DNA from: Fasciolopsis buskii
Lineage: Eukaryota; Platyhelminthes; Trematoda; Plagiorchiida; Fasciolidae
Assembly: GCA_008360955.1 (NCBI GenBank)
Contig: LUCM01011247.1
Coordinates: 10,933-74,932, forward strand
Reading direction: 5' to 3'
Length of the DNA stretch: 64,000 nt
Part shown: positions 1 to 13,600 of the stretch, piece after piece
Position numbering within the stretch: position 1 is the first letter of the stretch
How the letters are laid out: every line of letters starts with the position of its first letter
The notes under the pieces: model-generated
The model's database searches: none
What the model saw: only the letters and a program-made list of their open reading frames with translations
What the model was told of the DNA's origin: nothing
Position numbers and translations under genes: made by a program

Positions 1-3000
1 AAGGATGACATAGAAATGACCACTTGTGAGCTTCACACGAATCCTCGTCTCATCCGTGTCTATCAAGTGAACTGACGATTTGCCAAGTGAACTTTTCAAC
101 ACACAGTGACTTCAAGCCTGCGGTGCTATACTAATAGCCCATATCCTGTCTCCCCAGTACGCGTATTCGTACAGCATTTTCCACAATACTGAAATGAAAG
201 AGATAAGGTGACAACCAGGCTCTAATTAGAAATTAGAGGTTAACTGTTTCATCTCCATATGAATAAGAACGATGAAAGTCGCACGGTTGCCTCGACTTTT
301 TGCATGCTTTTGATTTCTTTACTGTTTCCCAATTGATTACCCACGTTCCCTTGCCAGCTGGCAGTCAAACCCTATGGAGTTAGGTTTTCCATACAAATTT
401 GGCAAAATGTTAATTGCGTGCCACCCCGGCAAACTGCTATAATGTTTAACACCGAAGATCCGTGGTTTTTCCTACAATTATTAGGCGAACGATATGAGCG
501 GATTTCTCAAAACAGGATCCACTGGTGTTCTGAAGTTTCACATTCAATAATCCACATTGGGCGTCACTTACTGTTGGATCAGACATGACTAGAGTGGCTA
601 CAGAACATATTCTCCAACTGACTGCCGGTTACATTTATTGCACCTAGTTGAATCGATGCAAAATTGTAATAAAATTTTCAGATAAAACAGAACACACCGG
701 AATGTCGGAGATAAGAACTCCAAAGTGCAATAGCCAGATTATCCCGTTTATAAATAAATAGTCATTTAGACTTTACATCAAATACGTAATAAAGTTTACA
801 ATCTCTAATTGAAAATGATGGATTCCCAATCGTTTTCTACCAGTTGTGTGAGTGCTTGACGAAGGCTCAAGAACCAATCAGCGGGTACCTTCTGATGGAC
901 AAGAAAACGCGCCCACGGTCCAAATGTCTGACATCATTTTTTTCATAGCCGCGCATAACATTGTAATTTGATGGAATAATACCATATCAACCACTTTATC
1001 ATCTTGACATAGGCAAATATCTGCTCAGATATTGTATCCCTAGTAACCACCATTGCTCGCAACCAGTAAAAAGTGTTTCAATTCGCATTTGTTTAACTAA
1101 AACCAACCTCGGGTAATGATTTCCATTTCTGCATGGTTCTACTGCTTGCGATTTTGCTCGGTGTTACAGTGCAAACGAGACAATTTGCCGTTAGCTGACG
1201 ACGAATCTGTAAGTTCGAACACGGCATTGTTTGAGCAGAATGACTGGATCATAGAATAGCAAATAACATTGATATAACGCAAAAGGAACCTCGCCGTTTG
1301 TTTAGTCACATTAACTGTGGGACTGCGGGATAAATGAATGCAGGACAACAGGCACTCGGTATTTAATCTTATTTATGAAAATTAAAGTATCATACGATCT
1401 GATCCAACTGTATTATCCAAAAGTAGACATTCTTCGCTGAGTGCGACACTGATTTTTAATCATTTGATTTGCTTTTTTGACCTATCTATTTACCCGATCT
1501 GTCCGTGCTGTTAGCTCGTATGCATGACACAGATTAGTACACGGCGACCGGCTAAAACCGATAAGACATTTGAAAATACACATTGTCTAACACAAAAGCG
1601 AACATACGTTATCTATCTGAAGACGTTTGTCCAATTCCCAGTAATTTATTTTCTGTGTTCCTTTACAAAACTCCAACCCCGAATACATGTAAAACACTCC
1701 TTACTTAGGCATTTGCGAAGCGCCGAAGATAAGATTGTTGGATAATGAGTTTTCGGATAATTGAAGAGTAGGAGTCTTCCAGAAAATTCAGGGTTGTCTG
1801 GTAGCTGTGCTTCCCAAAATTTAGGACCCATGCGGTTGAACTTTGCCACTCCTAATCTCCGTACACGGAAACAAGGAACAACCAGTAATGTGTCCGTTAC
1901 CAGTCGGCGTTCGAACATTTTGGTAAAAATGATTTTGCCTAAATATATTCTTCCAATTTTAAAAAGGTTTATTTCTCTTCAATATTTACCTATTTTTTTG
2001 AAATAATTTTTCCTACGGTTATTCACAGCTAGGTGCAAACCGTACGATTCTTGGAGATTTGCTTTTGGTTAGGACGTCAGTGGGCAGCAGAATAAACCTC
2101 CAGATAATTCGTGCTCTTTGGTTTACTGGTTCTTTTGGTGCAAGTGCCGCTATTCGTAAGGAATTTTTCATCCATATGTTACCCAAAAGTTCTCAAAATA
2201 TAACAGTCCGACTGAATTCCTGTTACATTGGTCGTCTTTTGCAACTGTTTTCTCTACCGCAGTTCGGATACATATATTATGGTGATGTATGAAGCAAAAG
2301 TTCAATATATGATATACATGCGTTCGTCATTGATATTACCGATATCGGCATTGTACCTCCGGCGCCTCGTTGAACGAGAACGGTTATTATTTGACTGATT
2401 TTTTCCACTGTCACGTGTTTGACTATGAATAGGTCAACCTCATCGTCCTTAGGACACAAGATTCGCAGTATCCAAGGTAAAAGTCTGTCCATCACGGAAA
2501 CTGAGTACTAGCCAACATATCACTGTCCACCCTGCTCAAGCAGTTAAAAGTTTGGTCGCGATTATCATGCGCGACAATCGATAGTATAGAAAATTTATTT
2601 GTGATCCGTTGGAAATGGCGAACAGACAACGGTATTGGCTAAGTGGAAGCCCAGCTACTTGAATTAGTTATTCTTCCATCAATTATACGGATTGATTTCC
2701 CAGCCAAAGTCAGTTTTTGATCAGGAAGAACAGATTACTAGTTCGTGAAGCGTAAACCAGGTGGTCATTCAGGCAAGACTGAATGGTCGGCTTGGGATGA
2801 GCCATTCTGAGCATCTCGTCTTCTCCTTGAGGCATCGAAGCAATCACACCAAGTGACGGTGCAGTCTCATTGCGCAGGCGTAATATAAGAAAGTTTAACT
2901 ATATAGACTGGCCAACTATTTGTTGCTCGAATCACTGACCGTATCTAAGTAAGACTAACTGTCAGTCATTTTTTCAACAGGTACAAAAGTTTGTTTGAAA

Positions 3001-5317
3001 AACGAGTAATCCACTTCCATTATATAAATCCTAAATAATAATATTTTTTTCCATTTCATCAGAGTTTTCTTTAGCCGCTATGATTAAAGATGGGATGCTT
3101 GGCGGAAATACGTCTGTAGATTGCGAAGTTATAACGCAAGTCAACGTCTGCAAAAGATCTCCCAGAGGACAAGACAAAATTAAAACGCTGTTCATCCGTC
3201 AATATCAAGCAGGACCGCGTCTGATTTTGCAATACTTTAAGTATGTTGGCTCTCAGTAGTGGTTAGCAATTCAGTTAAAAGTGAGATAAGTGCTAAAGAT
3301 TTCGAAATACATTGCAGGCTACATCTGAACATTCTGACTGTAATATAACCGACGACATCCTCAATTACCTGGTGGTACACATACGAAATTTAGTGTGTGC
3401 ATTCATACAAAATGTATCCCCATCTCTCTTATCGTAAAACAAACAACCAGCACAGGGAAATACCGGTCACCCATTTCAGTTCATCATCAAAAGCCTAATC
3501 TGCAGTAGACACATGAGTAGTTCTGTAGTCAGTCTTCTTGGTAATTTCTCCTGAGCTTTGGGGAAAGAATAGTGAACTTACTAGCGACAAACATCCTTTT
3601 ACATTTGCTGTGCATCATAGCCCGGTTGGTGGGCTGTTCACGTCCAAGACAAAGTTAGTTGAACGTGGATTTTTCAGACCTGTTTAGCCTAATTTCCACT
3701 CTTGAAATCTAATTATATTAACCATTATCGGGGAAATAAATTTGTCTCAACAGATCACCAAAAACAAATTTCGTTTAAAAGTTTAATTTTTATATTTTCG
3801 TGGGGATTATTTTTCGTTGTTAGTGATAAATAGTGCAATTTAAGCCAAGAGAAATTCTGAAAGAATTTGGTTCTGAAACTACACCTGTGATCCCTGCTGT
3901 GGCATTTGTGATATTGCATCAAGGAGTCCGAAAAAGGCAGTATTTTTGCAACATCGTTGGTGCTAAAATATACACTATAGTATTAAGGTGAAGGATTATG
4001 GACTGTGATATCAGTTATATGGGCCGGAGGCCAGTCCAAGTATGCCAACCGCATGCTGATTATTTCGTTCAACCAAAATAGTGAAACAACTATATGATAA
4101 GTTCAATAGTTTGTAAGGATAGGTAGAATTAGCCACCAAACGGATCAGCTGAGGAGCGTTAATCATTGAGGACCAATATGAGCAAATCGATTTTTACTGA
4201 AAAATGAAATGGTTTGTCTGCTCCATTTGGTTTCCCTCGTTAAAATTACCGTGACTGGAAATGGCGGCTGCATGACAAAACCGATGGGAGGTTTGCGGTT
4301 CCAATGAAGGAGACCGCTCTTTCCTTTTTCTGCTATAAAACATTGTTCACCGGGGTGCTTAAACGTGTTCCGTAGAACGCTCGCTAGTCCTCGGAACAAA
4401 ATACGTTATTATAAAGAGTGAAAAACAGAATAAACCATAAACAAACGACTAGCCGAATTACCAGTATTTCTCGTCATGGGCAAAAAAGGAGCATGGCTGA
4501 AATCTCCAGTGAATATTGTTTTTGTACTACAGAAAGAAGTGTTAGGAAATGTGCAGCTTGTTTTTGGCCTGTCCTAAATTTTGGATGCCCAGGATATCTT
4601 GACATTCCAGTTTGTCAAAAAAGATCATAGCAGACAGAACAATTTGTACCCGCTTACACTCGCGATTGAAGTGCATGATGGATATTATGAAGGGAAACCC
4701 TTTTACGGTAGGCGAACGTCAACGCCGAAAATTAGACCACTGACCCCGGAGTAGGTTGCAGTGTACGCCTCGGACAACTCTTCTGCTGTTGCTTGTTTCA
4801 CCGCAGGAATTTCAATAATTAAAAATGTTGAATTCACTGCTTACTATTTGTTAGTGGTTGCAAATTAAATCACTGATGGTTGTCTCAAAAGATGTGTGAC
4901 CAAAGTGGTAACCATTAGTTTCGGTTATTTGCTTTGAACAATGCTGGCACGTAAGTATTGCAGTGTAGATTATATGTCGGATATATATATACATATATAT
5001 TTGTTTATGCACTACATGTTTGTAGTAGTAGGAGTAGTGTTAGAATTTCCTCGGGTATATCCCATTGGTCTCGTGGTTGCAGTCAATCATTAAATATGTG
5101 TACCCGTTTCTATGGTGTACTAATTTCCCCAAACTTGAAAACTTCAAATGGATGTATTACCATGGTATACATTTCATTCATGTACACTGCTGACTGGACT
5201 AATTCGAATATGATTGTACATGTGCCAAGTTGCTCAGAGTAACACAACGATTTTAGCTGACGGGATTAAACTTGATGCGTACCAGTTGTAATCGCGCTAT
5301 TGCCTAAACAACCCTAC
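1..5317. other. No gene recognised (AT-rich non-coding)
   Basis: I see no coding region, RNA gene or clear mobile element in this stretch. Stop-free runs stay under about 95 codons and none has recognisable motifs. Two minor items are present: a short alternating AT tract at 4981-5000, and two GGATAAT motifs 15 bp apart at 1740-1761 (see findings). A 72-codon minus-strand run at 2277-2495 is hydrophilic in its first half but matches no family I know. Confidence 0.55.
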
Positions 5318-5353
5318 ATATCAGGTCTATTCGTATTCATGTCAATACATAAC

Positions 5354-5403
5354 ATTAAATATGGTCTGGAGTTGGTTCAAGGGAAATTGTCGGTTTGCAG
5401 TCA
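5354..5403 (+). repeat. Left terminal inverted repeat of the 5.4-kb element
   Basis: This 50-bp arm begins ATTAAATATG and ends TTTGCAGTCA. It pairs with 5723-5772 at 48 of 50 positions. Such high identity between the two arms, compared with the poor similarity between copies of the SINE and retroelement remnants elsewhere in the window, suggests a comparatively recent insertion. Confidence 0.7.
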
Positions 5404-5722
5404 ATTAAGGCAATCACTAGCGCGGTGTGTTCACATCTTGTCGAGTCAAACCACTCAGTGAACGTGACAAGTGTTTTTTGCACCATCTACAAAGTTAGGA
5501 GCGGACAATAAGGACTGTCAAGTGTCGCATCTTGAACACAACCGAAGCCGTATCTATCCGTTTGTGTAACCCCCCTCTATGCGCTCAAAAGTAATTTGTC
5601 CAGACGCTCAAACTTCCCTGGCCCACTTGTCATTATCCGACAAGTGGTCTACAACCTGATCGTGTGACAAATTGATCAATTACACATACACACAGACGCA
5701 TTCTTAGAGTTGTGAACTGATG

Positions 5723-5772
5723 TGACTGCAAACCGACAATTTCCCTTGAACCATCTCCAGATCATATTTAAT
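5723..5772 (-). repeat. Right terminal inverted repeat of the 5.4-kb element
   Basis: This is the reverse complement of 5354-5403, with two substitutions. Its outer end abuts, and overlaps by 2 bp, the ATATCAGGTCTA direct repeat that also stands upstream of the left arm. Confidence 0.7.
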
Positions 5773-5796
5773 ATCAGGTCTAGTTGAATTCAGGAC

Positions 5797-7356
5797 TACA
5801 AAACAGCGCAAACTGAATTTTTGCAATCGGTTAACACGATACTCGTTGCGGCCTAATCTGGCAGTGTTTCGAACGAGAAACTGGATGACATCATCTCTGA
5901 GGTTTATAAATGCCTATTGATTGATGATATCACCAGTATAATCAAACTTAGGTCGCAAAAGAAATTAAACACTGCCAATTATTTTTCACAAACTTAATTT
6001 GCGTTTGCAGTAAGATAATATTTCACGCTGTCAAATCAACGGTTTAGTGATCCGATGGATTTGCACGCCATCGCTTAAACGATGGCTGTTTGCAGCAATC
6101 AACCGCATAAACCAACTGAGTATTCATCACGACGTTCTTAGTAACCTAACTATTAGGAATTCCAAAGTGTGACCATTTAAGCCTGGAAACATGTAGGACA
6201 AGAGGAGTTTATTGGATCTTAGTTGTCTTTACATGTACTGACATTCAATAGTCTTCGTGGCTGAATTCATTTTAGTCAATGTGGTCTTATAGAAAGAGGG
6301 TTGTGAGATCACGGGAAAGGTTAAACAGAATTTTCCTAATTAAATTAGAGGGGCAACTTTTATTATCTACATCCAGCTTAAAGTTAAACATCAATTGTGA
6401 CCGCAAGCACTGTCTGATTCGACAGGCAGCTCAGCCTGAATAAAACACCGTGAACGACTCACATAGACCAAACCTTCAATATGCGCGCGAGAACGATGCA
6501 CGCGGCACCAAATCTTGGCTGATAAATATCGACGAACAATATGTTTGAACATCATGTGGAAACGGAGCAAACGGGGACCCATATTTGTCCACGCTTTGAT
6601 ATGCCTTTTCTCTTCGGGATTGTGTATACTGTCTTAGAGATATATTTTTTTGGATGACCAAGGCAAATGCCAAAAGAACCAGTGGCTTACCACGAAAAAC
6701 CCGGCAAAACAGTTTTGAAAAAAAATTGTCAAATGCGGAGATCAAAACAAGAATATCGGCAAACTATCTAGATGGATGTCGTCAGTTGTTGACAGAAGTT
6801 TTGCACGTTCTTCCATATAGCATATTCAGAAGTGAAAATGAAAAGATTGTTTCGGACAACTCAACATCAAATCAATTATCCTGAAACATTCACATAAAAT
6901 TGGCAACAGGTAAAGACTGCTCATATCAATCCCCCGAGATGATCAGTTGAAAGTGAAAACCGGGACCGAGACATAAATAAATCGGCAGCAAAAAGAGCTT
7001 GTATCTCAACAAAGTCTTCTCTGGAAAATACAGTCAACTAAATGACAAATCCAGTACAGGATATTGTCGGAGCATGCAATAAATCAAATTGAGTAATTGA
7101 CATAAAATTGAATTAACTGGAGAAAGAAAAACAGTGTCACACAGTTGTGGTTCGGAAAATGAATGTGGTGGTAGGTAGGTAGAGAAAAACGTCCAAAGCT
7201 CTAGAGGTTGGGCAAGACTAGACACTTCTTGTTTCAGTTCAAAGCACAATGAGATATGATCATTCTCTCTTTTTGAAATAGTGTAAACTTGAAACCACAG
7301 GAGGAGGGGAGACTTGACACCTTGTTTTTGGGAACAAAGAGACTTTTTAAGTAGTC
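5797..7356. other. No gene recognised
   Basis: Only short, mutually overlapping stop-free runs (under 90 codons on either strand) are present, with no motif, repeat or RNA structure I can support. Confidence 0.5.
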
Positions 7357-7622
7357 TTATGGGCAGTGCTTCTGATGTCGGTTGATATTATATGCAGACA
7401 TCTTTGATAGTTTTGTACGTACTTTGTAGATCATTCTAAAGCTTCGTTCTTTATTTCATAACCAGTATCTGCCAAATATGCAACAAGGAATCTGTAGATC
7501 GTCCGTCTGGTAATGCTGTTCAGCCAGATCGATTTGTGTGTTTTGATTCGTTGATAAAGCTTACTTCTGATTCTACCTACATAGTCTGCCGAACGAGAGA
7601 AAGCGAAAGAGAAAGAGATCAT
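7357..7622 (-). pseudogene. GIY-YIG endonuclease domain remnant of a Penelope-like retroelement
   Basis: The minus strand from 7622 reads a 63-codon run resembling the C-terminal GIY-YIG endonuclease of Penelope-like elements. This nuclease nicks target DNA during retrotransposition. Visible landmarks, by residue of this run, are SADYVGR at 11-17, LYQRIKTH at 22-29 (the family's conserved Arg and His fall at 25 and 29), W33, and VAYLADTGY at 47-55, which stands where the family usually has an A-H-L-x-D-T-G-H type motif (both His are Tyr here). The frame stops near 7434. After a one-base shift it resumes as IYKVRTKLSKM, where the family usually continues, and closes at 7357. A purine-rich tract (7594-7618) occupies the start, so upstream cysteines are lost. 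No reverse transcriptase part is recognisable upstream on the minus strand. It is a short, frameshifted, dead fragment. The assignment is from memory of the family pattern, not a search. Confidence 0.6.
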
Positions 7623-10600
7623 GCATTAGTTAGGCAAGAGTAAAGCATCTACAAATGAACAGCCGTTATTTTACCAACTTAACCCGCACGATCCAAAGTA
7701 ATTCAAGCGGTACACCTATCTTTGGCAACATCTTTGTTTTGCCGAGAGCTTCTTACTGGCACTAGGCCGGTTTCCTTTAGGATCAATTTTGGGGTTCCTG
7801 TCGTTTGAAGGTACTGGTAGGAACATTCTGCGATACCAGCCTTGGAAACGTGTTCTTGTGGTGCTGGAATCCAAAAGCAAGTATGGGCGAACAAATACTT
7901 CAATCCTAGCTCAATCTCTAACCGAATATTTGCAGTATTTGAATGTCAGAAGTACAGTCCTAAAGATACGGATTTCGAAATGAGGTTGGTCCGTAACTCT
8001 AAAGTAAACCCGCCAGTGTATCCATCTGTCTAGTCTTGTGCCGTTAAGACCTAGACAAATACTGGCCCGATTTCTAGCTTCTGTTTTCAAACCATTCGCC
8101 CAAGTGAGGGATTGCCCTTTGAATTAAAGTTCAAAGAATAAGTCTTCCTAAATACGATCACTCGAAAATAATCTTTCAGAAGCATTTACAATCAACAGTC
8201 ATCCAGTGTCCAACTCTGAACAAAAACGAATCCCACTAATGGGAAACTATAAAATAAAACTTACGGAAAAAATTAGAAAATATCATTTCCCGTTTAATTT
8301 ACTAGTCAATCAATTTTATTAGCTAAATTAAAAGATTAATTGTTTCTCATTTGTGTTTACGTATGATCGTGATCCTTTCCAAATTGTTGAACTGCTTCTT
8401 TATTCGAGCCTACCGAAAGTGCTGTCCCCACATTGATTCGTACAAATTTCTTTGAAAGAAAAATTGTTTGACTTGGCCTTGTTAATTATATCTGACGAAC
8501 ATTTCATTCGTACAGATCTTGGAGTTCTTCCATATATAAAGCTTCCGTAAACACGCATCACACGTTTCTGAGGTGGAACGGTGAACAAGGTCTCTTACCT
8601 GTTACTCTAAGTGATAGAAACAACACTTGTTTCGCACGATATTGATCTGTTGTAGCATTTTTGCCAGTGCTGTTGTGCCCCGTGGGAATATGAAGCCAAA
8701 AGAAGCGGTACACCGTACAATCGTGAGTGCAAACAACACGGGCAAACAAAGAAAGCCAGCATCAAACATATTCACAACGAATGTTCTACAGATTTTCTGT
8801 CTGCCTTTTTCCGTTGTTATTATATTGCAGACCAGCGCTCGCTGTAATTTTCATAGTTTCAACGTGAACTAGCTCAAATCACGTTTTTCGCTCTCTGGTC
8901 TTCTATCATTTCCGTCACAAAAAAGCTATTTGACATCAAAGTGGCATTGTTGAAATGCCCTATCCTCCTCCAAACCTCTATTCACCCAAGTTCTACTAGG
9001 ATTTTACGCGTGCTTAGTGAACCGTATGTTTTCCAAATCACCTTTGGCTACAGAATCTACTGGTTCTGAAATCGTGAACATGACGTGGTAAGCTTGATTT
9101 GCTCGAAATTGACACCGATTACATCGTGCTGCACATGCGACAAATAGGCGTTAAGATTTGCAACTGCCAGAGACGACCAAAATTGAAACCTTAACTGCCA
9201 AGTCTGTGAACCGTCACCCCCACTAGTTGCACGTGTCCTAAGTGGGATTCATGTTCACACAGATGTATCCAAGAAATAAAGTCAGGTATGGGTGATCCGG
9301 AAACAACGATCAAATTAATCATAATGAATAGATTGACGAAGGTAATCTATAAGAGGGACAAAGCGTTAGCAATGACGATCAAAGGATGGATTTTGACAAT
9401 GAATGTATTATTAAAGCACTAAGTACTTGACGCCCCTTTGCAATGCATCTGGCCACATAAATCACGAATTACGTCGGAGAAGAAGAAGAACACTTGGGTT
9501 TTCATTGATGAAATATGTTGCCCAACTAGCTGCAATCACAAGGAATAGAGCGCAAGATACGAATTCTTTGATCAATCATGTGCAGATTGCCAAAATACAT
9601 GAATTGCCTGCCAGGCATAGCGATTATGAACACTTGAAGTCAGGCATGAACTGACGGATGTTCTGTAATTGTGCAGGAATACATTTTTAACGTGTCCTGA
9701 TTTCGACCGCTAATCATTTTCATCGCCAGAGTACACTAGGACAAATAATACAAATCGCTTAGTTTGGTTGATAAAGTTTAAGTCACTTCAGATAGGAGAG
9801 CTTCGTCCATGCACACCCAAATGTACAATTCAAATACACATCCAGTTCATCACTACCGGTGAGAAACAGTCTCGCAAAGTGTCATACTACATGGCTTCAC
9901 GGCTGCCAGTTAGTTTATCCCGGGGTTCACGCATATCCACGCATTGACCTGCATTGGTGGACATCTTTCTGAAATCGAGGTTTGTTTCGTGGCATGTCTT
10001 CTCTCAAGGAAATATACTTTTGACAAAAAATGTGTCACCACTTTCCATGAACGGTTCAGCTACATTGATCAAATAAACGTGATTGTTTTCAGTCCCGGGG
10101 TATCCAGGCCAAGGACAATAAGTGGAAACCATTTGGCGAGTGTGGACATGTGCACAATTCGGTCCATCACCACACCCAGGAAGGCAAGATTAACCGTGAT
10201 CTCAGGCAAAGCATCTTACATTTAAACGGGATAGCTGGTTGATTTTCGGTTTCAGTGCCACCCTATAACCAGGTGGTTTAGTTTCCTGTAATACATTCCT
10301 CCGCACTGTCCTAACAAAAGTCTAATGGTTGTTCGGTCAATTAAGCATTTTCTAAAAGCTTTGTGCAGCCTAATGCTGCAACCGCGTGAAAGCCCAAATG
10401 TGGCCATCTGAGAACTTGGCTTGTAGTAACCATTACCTGCCTTAGTGTGTATAAATTGCAGATATTCAATTGAACGTTTCGTCCTCAACAGTAAAACAAT
10501 TTCTCATTATCGATCAAAGCAGAAGATTTAAGCTAAATAATAAAAATGATGCACTTTGGTGAGGAAATGTTGCACCATACCATAATGTATCTTTCATGGT

Positions 10601-13600
10601 TTTTTTTAATTTCTTGTCTCTCTTGAAATGATTTCTAGTTTCCGTGTGTGTATCCTAACAACCAAATAACACTTTATTAAGTTGTATGCACGAATTTGTA
10701 ATTGAAATACGTTTCACTAATAAGGTAGCAGCAATTTTAATCGGTTCTTCTCTCATTACCTGCTACAATGGTGAATTCCCATCAAGTGAAATGAGGCACG
10801 TGGAATCACTTTAACCGAAGCGGTTTTCAAGCATCCCATCACTCAAACGCAAGTACCACAATGAGGATTGCTACGTTAGGCTAAATGTCATTGAATCTAT
10901 GATGCGCTTCAGTCTCCTGTCATGGNTGTCCAAAGACAGATCGCTTCCTTGACTTTGCCGTAGAGAAGTACCGATGTGTTTCCTCTCCATAGGTACTTGA
11001 TAATTTTGGCAGCTAAGAACTCATGCTAATTTCCAGTTAGGAATCGCATTTGAAGTTTGCACCTGAAATGAATCTCTTTTAGAAACGCAATCCATGGTAA
11101 GTTTGCACAGAAAGCTAAAGGATTAAGTGGTCCTCAGTTAGAGCATTTTCCTCAGCAAATTAATGTACGCTTGTTGAGTAGTGCTATCTGACTGACTTGT
11201 TGACAATTCAGTTGACGTAGTGCTAAATATGTGTGTCGTCTAGAATCCAAACCACAGTTAAAACAAAAACTTTCAACATGTTTTCCTTCCAACTGATCCA
11301 ACTTATCTATCCTACCTGTCACACATCTACCAAATTATTTCACCTCTAGTGTTCGTTTTTAGTCTTGACTAGACGAATCTAGATGTTGTTAGAATTGGTC
11401 GCAAGACTGATGGTATTCAGCCTCGCCGTTTTAATTTGGAATATCTATGTTTAGATTAGAGTTTACGAGGGGACTTCCAAGATAATGCTTAGGAAAAATA
11501 TCAAGATACATTTTGTGTTTTTAAATGCGAAGAGTCGTGACCTGTTTCAACAAAACAGCAGTTAATTATTCAAGCTGACCGGTTGAATATTATCAACTCA
11601 TAATGGAGCCAGAGCAGATCGCTTAGTAAAAACGGATACCGAAAACTCTTCTTTTTCTTTGTAAACCAGTAAGGACCCGTCTACCCATGGAACATCATTG
11701 TCCAAAAGGAAGCCTTTTTTTGGAGACGTGTTCTTACTTCCCAACGGGGTGCTGCTAGTCCTGGATGGAAAATCTAACGACGTGCCAAATCCAAAATGAA
11801 TCCACAATCCTATCTCATTTCAATGTTCCGAAAATTTGTTTCCACATGAATTGCTCATGACTGGCGAAAAGTACCAAAGATTTGTAGGACTTCTGCATCT
11901 TCCAGTCAGCATCCAGCCTTTTACTACGCTTATAGGATCGACTTATTAAAACAGCTTTTCAACCTTGACAGAAAAGTAAATGTTGTCATTCTTTCGTTCT
12001 TTATTTCTTCCAGCTGTAAATGTATTGAACTTTCAGATCAATCAATTACACCATATGCTTCAATTAATTGGTATGACAACGTTATTTGTTAGTGAAAATT
12101 TTGCGCTGGTTGGCTATTTAGGGTCACGTGAATAACAAGGTAGTGGAGATGGTCCATCATTTTGGGGTCAGCTGACACTCATTTACAGGATTATTAAAAC
12201 CCAATGATATACAAAATGTAAACAACAATAACGTTTTCTTTGAATAACTGAATCCTGATGGACTAAAAACGATATTAACAATGCATAAGCAGACTAAAAA
12301 ACATCGCAGTTGTGGTGAAACCGAACACGGTTAGAAATGTACTTTGGGTAACTAGCACACCACAACGACACGGTCAAGTCCCTCAGATGGAACAATTTTG
12401 TCGTCCCATGAACTGCGTTTTACAGACAATGGAATAACAGCTGAACAAATTGAATACAATGTGTATTTCACCAGAAAACCAAAGTCTCAAAAGCTCCCGT
12501 TTCCGGACCAAGTGATCGAGTTAAGTTGGATTTGGGCACCTATATTGCAGCAATCATTAACTAAGAATTCTTGAGTAATTATGCGTGTATGAATTGCGGC
12601 AATGTTCATCGATAAGAGAGCACATCACACATGTATACGTGAATTGTTGGTACTCGTGCAACGGATGTCATACGAACAACTCTGCATCAATAGACTAGAA
12701 CACAACGAAACAATTACTTAAATTTGCATTCCACTTTATTCGGCTAGAATCACCGACGATTTTCGGCAATACAAATGATAGACATGCAAGTCAAAAATTC
12801 AGTCCACATTCCGTTGAGCCACCATGACTATGTCTTAACCACCAAACGATAGCACCGGGAAAAAGATCGCAAATTAGGTTTTGTTCACAACAATTTGACG
12901 CTAGAAAGCCGGCACCAGTTAACAAATGTCAAATCCCTGGGCCGTCATTGTCATCTAGCGCTTCGTCGGTCATTTTAGTGTGACATTCAGCAAGTCAAGC
13001 ATTGCATTGTGTATCCTCCGCAAGCCAGAATGATTTTTCAATGTCTGTGTCAGCATGCATTTTTTAGGTAACCGTCGTAACCTGACATATTTTGGATGTG
13101 ATCATGTTTCAGCCAAAGGAATGCCTTTTTATGAAAGATCATCTGACTCTCAGTGTACTTTCGCCCGAGTCTTTCCAATCAGAAGGAAATAATTCCTTCA
13201 AAGACAGCAAGGATACCAACTTTTGGTGGAATGAATCACGAAATCACGGGATTATCCCCATCAGCACAATGGGGAATTTCTTCAAAACGTTGCATTCCCT
13301 TATGATCCTTTCATGAGGCTGGTTCTGATTATGTTCCAGGCAAACTACACAAGTGGGACGGGAGTACGGAAACGGAATGTACTTTTACAGGAAATTGCTT
13401 TAGGAATATTGATTTCTAAGTGCTTGACAATTTCTCACATGTCACATATCCATCAAAAACTTTAACGGGTCACCCGATTAAAACTTCCAGCCATTTTCTC
13501 ATTGCTCAGAATAATTGCGTTCCGTTTACTAAGATGAGATTAATCTATTCACCACACCTGCCGAAATTAGAAATCTGTAGATACTGCTCCGTTCTATCCG

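Larger units (their letters stand above)
5318..5796. mobile_element. MITE-like inverted-repeat element with flanking direct repeats
   Basis: Two arms, 5354-5403 and 5723-5772, are reverse complements over 50 bp with only 2 mismatches. They contain the block GGTTCAAGGGAAATTGTCGG. The 319 bp between them has no coding potential and holds a perfect hairpin at 5623-5647 (9-bp stem, 7-base loop). Just outside lie direct repeats, 5318-5343 and 5771-5796, that match at 21 of 26 positions, the first 12 (ATATCAGGTCTA) exactly. The right direct repeat overlaps the arm end by 2 bp; the left one is separated from its arm by 10 bp. Size, arms and lack of coding fit a non-autonomous DNA transposon. The direct repeats are longer than usual target-site duplications, so they may be part of the element or an older tandem repeat. 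The superfamily cannot be told from the sequence alone. Confidence 0.65.

Noticed and set aside
8400..8588. Possible second GIY-YIG fragment (IYGRTPRS)
   Set aside because: Only the short motif fits; the Arg/His block and the downstream motif seen at 7.5 kb are missing.
10926..10926. Ambiguous base N
   Set aside because: A single uncalled base is a sequencing or assembly matter and lies in no recognised feature.
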